Shown one piece after another: positions 1 to 4,830 of a stretch of DNA of 8,043 nt. A program made the position numbers and the translations under genes. Origin of the DNA: Clostridiales bacterium (GTDB taxonomy: Bacteria; Bacillota; Clostridia; Peptostreptococcales; JAAYPU01); assembly GCA_012519645.1 (NCBI GenBank), contig JAAYPU010000427.1, positions 1 through 8,043 of the forward strand, read 5' to 3'. The number at the start of each line of letters is the position of its first letter. Positions within the stretch are counted from its first letter, which is position 1. Under the pieces are notes generated by a model. It made no database searches. It was not told where the DNA came from and saw nothing but the letters and a program-made list of their open reading frames with translations.

Positions 1-729
1 AAGCGGCGCAGGGCGAACATGGCGGAACAAAACATGTTCTCCGGTTTGGTCTACTGTGCAGAGTGCGGCGGGACGATGGTACTCCACCCGGCGCATACCA
101 TGGACGCGGTGAAAAACAACTTCATGTGCTCCACCTACAAGAAGCGTGGTAAGGAAATGTGCACCGCTCATTACATCCGGGAAATCCAGCTGTCGGCAAT
201 CGTTCTGGACGATCTGCGCCGGGTGACCCACTTCGCCAGACAGCAAGAGGCGCTGTTCATCCAGCATATCAATCGTAAGAATAGCGCTGAAACCAGACGA
301 GAGATCGAGCGGCTCCAGAGGGAGCTGGATGCTATGCGCCGGAGGGATACCGAGCTGAGCACACTCTTTAAACGGCTGTATGAGGACAACATACTTGGCA
401 GAGTTACGAATGAGCAGTTCCGGGTATTGTCCGCCGATTACAACAGTGAGCAAAACAACTTGAAGGAGCGAATCCCTCAGACCGTGGAACGGATCGAAAA
501 GCTGCAGGCTTCTATCGCCAATGTCTCACGGTTTGTTGAGAAAGCCAAACGCTATACCGAGATTCCGGAGCTGACCGGCGAACTTCTGAACCTGTTTATT
601 GAACGAATTGAAGTAGGTGAACGTGAAGAACGCTATTCCAGAACGGCAGAGCAGAAGATTATAATTCACTATCGGGACATTGGCGTCCTCGGCGCATTTG
701 CGGAAGAAGCACAGAAAATAGCAGGTTAA
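1..729 (+). CDS. Large serine recombinase, C-terminal part (5' end outside window)
   Basis: This is the end of a site-specific recombinase that would excise and integrate a mobile element; the catalytic serine domain lies left of the window. The frame is open from base 1, so the ATG at 19 is internal. Visible parts in order: a zinc beta-ribbon with cysteines at codons 19, 22, 43 and 54 (YCAECGG, then MCSTYKKRGKEMC); a charged helical stretch at about codons 85-130 rich in E, R and L, probably a coiled coil; and a tail (ELTGELLNLFIERIEVGE, then IIIHYRDIGVL) of the DUF4368 type. This layout is typical of TnpX-like recombinases of clostridial conjugative or mobilizable elements. The G+C is much higher than in the genes to the right, which supports foreign origin. 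In such elements the recombinase usually sits at one end, so the element probably finishes just after 729. The family call is confident; the exact element is unknown. Confidence 0.9.
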   Translation, partial: KRRRANMAEQNMFSGLVYCAECGGTMVLHPAHTMDAVKNNFMCSTYKKRGKEMCTAHYIREIQLSAIVLDDLRRVTHFARQQEALFIQHINRKNSAETRREIERLQRELDAMRRRDTELSTLFKRLYEDNILGRVTNEQFRVLSADYNSEQNNLKERIPQTVERIEKLQASIANVSRFVEKAKRYTEIPELTGELLNLFIERIEVGEREERYSRTAEQKIIIHYRDIGVLGAFAEEAQKIAG

Positions 730-733
730 CGGC

Positions 734-766
734 AAAGGCAGACAGCAGAATCTGCTGCCTGCCTTT
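734..766. repeat. Near-perfect inverted repeat after the recombinase gene
   Basis: Bases 734-749 and 751-766 form a 16-bp stem with one G-T mismatch, five bases after the recombinase stop codon. No T-run follows on the plus strand (ACAAAACC), so it is not a textbook intrinsic terminator. It could shield the 3' end of the mRNA or be part of the recombination site of the element. The pairing is read directly; the role is inferred. Confidence 0.7.
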
Positions 767-768
767 AC

Positions 769-826
769 AAAACCCACGGTTCAGTATGTGTCCCTATGAA
801 CACGGGCAAAAACCGTGAGGTTTTTT
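769..826 (+). terminator. Rho-independent terminator, possibly bidirectional, at the element/host boundary
   Basis: Bases 769-781 pair with 811-824 over 13 bp, with a single bulged A at 818. The hairpin is capped by a 29-base loop that itself contains GTGT/ACAC (788-791 and 800-803). A run of six T (821-826) forms the 3' side, so it should terminate the recombinase transcript on the plus strand. The T-run overlaps the stop codon of the convergent trpZ gene (825-827). Read on the minus strand the stem ends in GGTTTT, so it may also stop the trp operon message, more weakly. Confidence 0.65.
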
Positions 827-1616
827 ATATCAATAACATTCTGTCATTAGTAAGTTGTTTTTTTCTTTCCTTTGAATAGTAGGTGAGTAATTCCTCTACA
901 GTAAGTTTTTCACGTTTATCACCTTTAATGTCTAAGATAATTTCGCCTTCATCCATCATAATGGTACGATTGCCAAGAGATAGAGCAGCTTTTATATCAT
1001 GGGTGATCATCATAGTAGTAATTTTGTTCTCATTTACGATATCCGTAGTTATTTTAAGAATTTTTTGTGCGGCAGCCGGATCAAGTGCTGCTGTATGCTC
1101 ATCTAAAAGCAATAGCTTGGGTGAAGAAATCGTACACATCAATAGAGTAATTGCCTGTCTTTGACCGCCTGATAAATGACCGACTTTTGTTTTCATTCTA
1201 TTCTCCAAGCCCAAGTCTAAAGCTGCCAATATTTCTCTGAAATGTGAAGCATCGCTCTTGTTTAAAGCGAAAAAACCTTTCTTAGACTTTCGGGTGTAAG
1301 CAAGAGCCAAATTTTCTTCGATAGTCATGGAAGGTGCGGTACCCTTCATCGGATCCTGCATAAGCCTTCCGATATCATAAGCACGTTTATAATCTGGGTC
1401 GGCAGTAATATTTTTGTTATCCAGCAGAATAGCACCGTTATCTATAAAAAAAGATCCTGCTATAGCATTGAATAATGTAGATTTGCCGGCTCCGTTCGAA
1501 CCGATAATAGTAACAAAGTCTCCTTGTTCCAAATGGAGATTTATACAATTTAATGCCTTTTTTTCGTTTACTGTTCCGGGATAAAAAGTTTTAGAAACAT
1601 TTCTTAAATCCAACAT
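825..1616 (-). CDS. trpZ: ABC transporter ATP-binding protein, predicted tryptophan importer TrpZ
   Basis: This is the cytoplasmic ATPase that would power tryptophan uptake with TrpY and TrpX. Numbering from the ATG at 1616 (263 aa): Walker A GSNGAGKST at 39-47, Q-loop Q87, signature LSGGQ at 148-152, Walker B LLLLDE at 168-173 and H-loop His206. All are intact. The C-terminus ends NDRMLLI, which I recall as usual for this subfamily, so the neighbouring mobile element has not truncated it. The start is uncertain. An in-frame TTG at 1634-1632 overlaps the trpY stop (TTGA), but the GGGAGG at 1651-1656 is 16 bases from it, which is too far. The ATG at 1616 gives the usual family start MLDLRNVSKTF, but has only a weak AAAG ahead. 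Either way it overlaps or directly abuts trpY, which suggests translational coupling. The ATPase family is certain; substrate assignment rests on the Trp T-box. Confidence 0.93.
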   Translation of the reverse strand: MLDLRNVSKTFYPGTVNEKKALNCINLHLEQGDFVTIIGSNGAGKSTLFNAIAGSFFIDNGAILLDNKNITADPDYKRAYDIGRLMQDPMKGTAPSMTIEENLALAYTRKSKKGFFALNKSDASHFREILAALDLGLENRMKTKVGHLSGGQRQAITLLMCTISSPKLLLLDEHTAALDPAAAQKILKITTDIVNENKITTMMITHDIKAALSLGNRTIMMDEGEIILDIKGDKREKLTVEELLTYYSKERKKQLTNDRMLLI

Positions 1617-1630
1617 TTGCTTTAAACCAT

Positions 1631-2530
1631 TCAATCTAAATGGTTTCTTGCCTCCCTTCTTACTTTATACTGCTCAATACTAGCTTTTATGGAAGGACCT
1701 GATAGAGCAATCATGACGATTACTGCAGATATCAGTTTTAAAGCATAAGATGGGAAGAGATCTACTTTTAATGCAAGCGCAATAATGATCCTGTATATAA
1801 TGGAACCTGCCGCTGATGAAATCAACCCAATGGTAACTGACCGTTTACCTATAATAGTTTCACCTATTATAACAGATGCGAGGCCTATTACTACCATACC
1901 GCTGCCTGCGCTGACATCTGAAAACATTTGGTATTGACAGATTAAAGCACCGGACAATGCAACGCATGCATTGCCCAGTGATAATCCGATGCATTTTGAT
2001 AGATTTGCGTTGATGGAAGAAGACCTGACCATATCCTCATTATCACCTGTAGCACGAATAGCGAGCCCTGCTTTTGTTTTAAAGAAAACTGCAAGAATAA
2101 TGATTACAATGATGCATACTAAAAATGCCAGAGATGTCTTTCCATTGACCGAGCCAAAGACTGATTCCATCTTCATAAACAATGTACTGCTTCCTACCAG
2201 GGATAGGTTTGATTTTCCGCCCATTATTCCTAAATTTATTGTATATAATCCTGTCATTACCAATATGCCTGACAAGATGGGATGAATGCTCAGCTTCGTC
2301 TGCAATAGACCGGTCATACATCCTGCCAATGCACCGGCAATAATTGCAATAAGCAGAGCTAAGAAAGGATGTCCGCTTAAGGTTATCACAGCCGCGCATG
2401 CCATTCCAAATGAAAAGCTGCCATCTACGGTTAAGTCAGGTAGATTTAGTATACGAAATGTGATATAAATGCCTAAAGCCAGAATGGCATATAAAAAACC
2501 AAGCTGTATGGAACCAATAACCAGTGTCAT
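1631..2530 (-). CDS. trpY: ABC transporter permease, predicted tryptophan importer TrpY
   Basis: This is a membrane permease of 299 residues, rich in hydrophobic segments (roughly eight predicted by eye), of the branched-chain amino acid (LivH-like, BPD_transp_2) type. The segment KTKAGLAIRATGDNEDMVRS in the second half matches the cytoplasmic loop that contacts the ATPase in this family. A TTG at 2551 would add seven residues, but those codons are the ribosome site itself: AAAGGAG lies seven bases before the ATG at 2530, so the gene starts at MTLVIGS. The start lies 33 bases after the trpX stop, and its own stop sits at the trpZ start, which fits a single operon. The family is clear from sequence; tryptophan as substrate is inferred from the leader of the operon. 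Confidence 0.93.
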   Translation of the reverse strand: MTLVIGSIQLGFLYAILALGIYITFRILNLPDLTVDGSFSFGMACAAVITLSGHPFLALLIAIIAGALAGCMTGLLQTKLSIHPILSGILVMTGLYTINLGIMGGKSNLSLVGSSTLFMKMESVFGSVNGKTSLAFLVCIIVIIILAVFFKTKAGLAIRATGDNEDMVRSSSINANLSKCIGLSLGNACVALSGALICQYQMFSDVSAGSGMVVIGLASVIIGETIIGKRSVTIGLISSAAGSIIYRIIIALALKVDLFPSYALKLISAVIVMIALSGPSIKASIEQYKVRREARNHLD

Positions 2531-2563
2531 GTCGTATCTCCTTTCCTGCAATTGTTGTAGGCT

Positions 2564-3547
2564 CTACTTGCCAATAATAACAAATTCCTTCATTAATTCA
2601 TCAGAAATGCTCAGACCAAGCTGTTTAGCTGATTTTATATTAATCATTTTAGCATATTCGGCAATTTGTTCAACATGATTGTCTTTGATAGCTTCCCCGT
2701 TATAAATGCGAACGATCATTTGAGCTGTTTGCTTTCCTAATTTAATATAGTCAATACCTACGGTTGCTAAACCACCATCTGCAACCATTGAATCAGCACC
2801 TACATAAACAGGAATTTTTGCACTCATTGCGACCTGCATATAAGTAGCCATTGCAGATGCTACTGTATTGTCATTTGGTGTAAAGAAGGCATCTACTTTT
2901 CCGACCAGAGAGGCAGCAGCTTGCTGCAAATCAGCAGTACCGGTAATAGTAGCTTCTTTGTAAGAAATACCGTTTGCATCGCAATAAGCTTTTGCTCTTT
3001 TTATTCCTGTAGCAGAATTAACTTCACTGCTATTATATACAAAGCCAAACACTCGCGCATCAGGAGTCAACTGAGCCGCCAGCTTAAAAATATCCTCAAT
3101 TGCAATTGAGTTTGAGACACCGGTAATATTTGCTGTTGTTTCCTCAAAGGATGTTACAAGGCCGGCTTCTATCGGATTACTTACGGCTGAGAAAACAATT
3201 GGTACCGTACCGGTGGCTGCTTTTGCTTGTTGTGCTGTAGGTGTTGCAATCGGAACAAGCATATCAACACCATCGCTTATCATATCCTGCATGATGGTAG
3301 GCAGTAAACTCATATCACCGTTTGCGTTCTTAAAGTCAATTTCGATTTTATCACCAAGTCCAAGGGCATCTAATTCTGAAATTATAGTTTCACGAATTTG
3401 ATTAAGAGAAGGGTGATCCACATGCTGAATGATACCTATTTTATAGGTTTCATTTTTCGGTGCAGGTGCATTACTGTTATTAGAACAGCCGCTTAATGTA
3501 CCAAGCACCAGAATAATAACTAATAGTAGGGTCAATAACTTTTTCAT
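2564..3547 (-). CDS. trpX: Tryptophan ABC transporter substrate-binding lipoprotein, TrpX
   Basis: This is the extracellular binding protein of the importer (327 aa), of the ABC_sub_bind (PF04392) type. The N-terminus MKKLLTLLLVIILVL followed by the lipobox LSGC gives a lipoprotein signal with Cys21 as the acylated residue. A Ser/Asn/Pro-rich linker then leads to the two-lobed domain starting at about YKIGIIQHVDHPSL. The segments LVPIATPTAQQAK, IVFSAVSNPIEAGL and VYVGADSMV are typical of the family. AAAGGAG eight bases ahead of the ATG at 3547 fixes the start. A frame open to 3604 would add 19 residues and destroy the signal peptide, so it is rejected. It is the first gene of the operon and the direct target of the T-box leader. 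Related proteins of unknown substrate are common in Clostridia; the UGG specifier makes tryptophan the best assignment. Confidence 0.93.
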   Translation of the reverse strand: MKKLLTLLLVIILVLGTLSGCSNNSNAPAPKNETYKIGIIQHVDHPSLNQIRETIISELDALGLGDKIEIDFKNANGDMSLLPTIMQDMISDGVDMLVPIATPTAQQAKAATGTVPIVFSAVSNPIEAGLVTSFEETTANITGVSNSIAIEDIFKLAAQLTPDARVFGFVYNSSEVNSATGIKRAKAYCDANGISYKEATITGTADLQQAAASLVGKVDAFFTPNDNTVASAMATYMQVAMSAKIPVYVGADSMVADGGLATVGIDYIKLGKQTAQMIVRIYNGEAIKDNHVEQIAEYAKMINIKSAKQLGLSISDELMKEFVIIGK

Positions 3548-3583
3548 AATTCTTTCTCCTTTTTTAATTAATTTATTAGTTTG

Positions 3584-3686
3584 GTGTTGGCAAAAAGGCC
3601 GCAATAAAAAATCTGTCCCTGATAAGGACAGATAATATCTGCTATGCCACCTTAATAATATTTACATTCTACGAAAATGCCAACAC
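3584..3686. repeat. 9-bp inverted repeat bracketing the T-box expression platform
   Basis: GTGTTGGCA at 3584-3592 and its exact complement TGCCAACAC at 3678-3686 lie 85 bases apart. They enclose the whole antiterminator/terminator region. In the trp leader RNA the two arms could pair, joining the part just before the T-box to the part just after the terminator. It is not an ordinary element of T-box architecture and may be coincidental. Confidence 0.5.
3606..3633 (-). terminator. T-box regulated intrinsic terminator
   Basis: On the minus strand ATCTGTCC (3633-3626) pairs perfectly with GGACAGAT (3618-3611) across a seven-base loop and is followed by five more T. The 5' arm overlaps the sequence needed for the antiterminator, so the two folds exclude each other. 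This is the off state of the trp leader, about 60 bases ahead of trpX. Confidence 0.92.
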
Positions 3687-3850
3687 ATTTTCTGCTGTTA
3701 ACGCCAACTTACGTCTTGGCTACTTGATTTAATAATCGTTCACCTCGCCCTCTGCGGTCCATTTATCGTACAGCCTCTCCGCAGGGCTTCCACCATTCCC
3801 TGCTCTCTATAGGTGCTTATTACGATTTTATTTCCACATCATCGGTTTGA
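3606..3850 (-). promoter_or_regulatory. Tryptophan-specific T-box riboswitch leader of trpXYZ
   Basis: This leader RNA binds tRNA-Trp and lets transcription continue only when the tRNA is uncharged. On the minus strand, stem I is formed by GTGG (3837-3834) with CCGC (3757-3754) and by ATCGTA (3826-3821) with TACGAT (3770-3765). Between them is an internal loop AAATAAA/AAATGGA, and the specifier UGG is at 3761-3759. Above it comes AGAGAG and a distal hairpin GCAGGG/CCCTGC with GGTG in its loop. Stem III is GCCAA/TTGGC (3720-3716 and 3707-3703). The T-box proper AAGGTGGCATAGC lies at 3653-3641; its UGGC (3649-3646) pairs with a 3' end whose discriminator base is G, as in typical bacterial tRNA-Trp. 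AATATT upstream and GATATT downstream can close the antiterminator, which competes with the terminator at 3606-3633. Codon and discriminator agree independently on tryptophan. Confidence 0.95.
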
Positions 3851-3856
3851 TTATTT

Positions 3857-3885
3857 ATTATAATGACAGTCTAAAAAATTGTCAA
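3857..3885 (-). promoter_or_regulatory. Perfect-consensus sigma-A promoter of trpXYZ
   Basis: On the minus strand TTGACA (3885-3880) and TATAAT (3862-3857) are separated by exactly 17 bases, an exact match to the housekeeping consensus. Transcription should begin near 3850, at the 5' edge of the T-box. A promoter this strong leaves control mainly to the leader. Confidence 0.93.
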
Positions 3886-3953
3886 GCATATTGAAGGTGG
3901 AATTTATAAAATATATTTTTTATAATTAATATGCAAGTAAATGATGTATGAAG

Positions 3954-3959
3954 TATAAT
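3954..3959 (+). promoter_or_regulatory. Possible -10 box for the glycosyltransferase operon
   Basis: TATAAT at 3954-3959 lies 36 bases ahead of the chosen GTG start. The AT-rich run at 3901-3935 has another TATAAT at 3921-3926. Neither has a good -35 box at the right distance: TTGAAG at 3891 is 24 bases from the second. So the plus-strand promoter looks much weaker than the divergent trp promoter, or uses another factor. This is a tentative call. Confidence 0.3.
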
Positions 3960-3994
3960 AATGGTATTGCTTCATTTATATGGGGGTGGTTTGT

Positions 3995-4798
3995 GTGAAT
4001 ATACTCGTTACTCTGAATTCAAACTATATAAAACCCTTAAAGGTGATGCTGAAATCACTCTTTTTAAACAATCCTGACGATGATTTTAATATTTATTTAA
4101 TACATTCAAGTCTTAGTACTGAAGAAATAAAAGATTTATCTCAGTATATCCAAAAACATGGCAGTCAATTATATGATATTTTTATAGATGACAATTATTT
4201 TGAAAATGCTCCCATTCTGATGCATTATACGAAAGAAATGTATTACCGTTTGCTGGCTTCCAAATTCTTGCCTGAAGAGCTTGACCGTATATTGTATTTG
4301 GACCCTGATATTTTAATAATTAATCAAGTGAGACAATTATACGATATGGACATGGTAGGTTATTTATTCGCGGCGGCTTACCATAAAGTCATGCTGGTCA
4401 AGGAAATAAATAAGCTCAGATTATATCCGTATGAGATAGATGATTATTACAATTCAGGTGTCCTGTTAATGAATTTAGACCTTCAGCGAAGTATTATCGA
4501 TGAGAAGGACATATTTGAATTTGTTGAGAAGAATAAAACCAAATTGGTTTTACCGGATCAGGACGTGCTTAATGCTCTCTATTCAAAAAGAATCAAGAGT
4601 ATTGAAGAGAAACTATATAATTATGATGTGAGATATTATCAGTATTATAAGCTTATGAGCAACGGCTGCTGTGATATGTATTATGTTATCAGAAATAGTG
4701 TTGTATTGCATTTCTGCGGTAAAAGAAAACCTTGGAATAAGGACTATAACGGTAAATTTCATGCTTTATATAAACACTATGAGAAATTAATTGATTAA
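3995..4798 (+). CDS. Family 8 glycosyltransferase
   Basis: This is a retaining glycosyltransferase of the GT8 family (galactosyl/glucosyl transferase and glycogenin-like fold), expected to move a sugar from a nucleotide-sugar in the cytoplasm or at the inner membrane face. Numbering from GTG at 3995 (267 aa): the N-terminal strand is NILVTLNSNYIKPLKVMLKS; the metal-binding DxD is YLDPD, Asp103 and Asp105; NSGVLLMNL starts at Asn153; LPDQD lies at 186-190; and the C-terminal HxxGxxKPW motif (HFCGKRKPW) is at 239-247. All hallmark motifs are present and no membrane span is seen. An ATG at 3980 would add five residues, but GGGTGG at 3984-3989 sits five bases before the GTG, and family members begin at this point, so GTG is preferred. 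It ends 32 bases before the PPDK-like gene, so the two are probably one operon. The acceptor cannot be told from sequence. Confidence 0.92.
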   Translation: MNILVTLNSNYIKPLKVMLKSLFLNNPDDDFNIYLIHSSLSTEEIKDLSQYIQKHGSQLYDIFIDDNYFENAPILMHYTKEMYYRLLASKFLPEELDRILYLDPDILIINQVRQLYDMDMVGYLFAAAYHKVMLVKEINKLRLYPYEIDDYYNSGVLLMNLDLQRSIIDEKDIFEFVEKNKTKLVLPDQDVLNALYSKRIKSIEEKLYNYDVRYYQYYKLMSNGCCDMYYVIRNSVVLHFCGKRKPWNKDYNGKFHALYKHYEKLID

Positions 4799-4830
4799 GA
4801 GCACATCTTTGTTGCGGAAGGGTGATAAAA

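Noticed and set aside
2079..2399. 106-codon minus-strand frame inside trpY, and similar plus-strand frames within trpX, trpY and trpZ
   Set aside because: They lie inside well-supported genes in other frames and show no family motif.
2531..2551. TTG start for trpY at 2551
   Set aside because: Its first codons are the AAAGGAG ribosome site that serves the ATG at 2530.
3548..3604. N-terminal extension of trpX to 3604
   Set aside because: It would put 19 residues ahead of a clear lipoprotein signal and has no ribosome site of its own. AAAGGAG lies correctly before the ATG at 3547.
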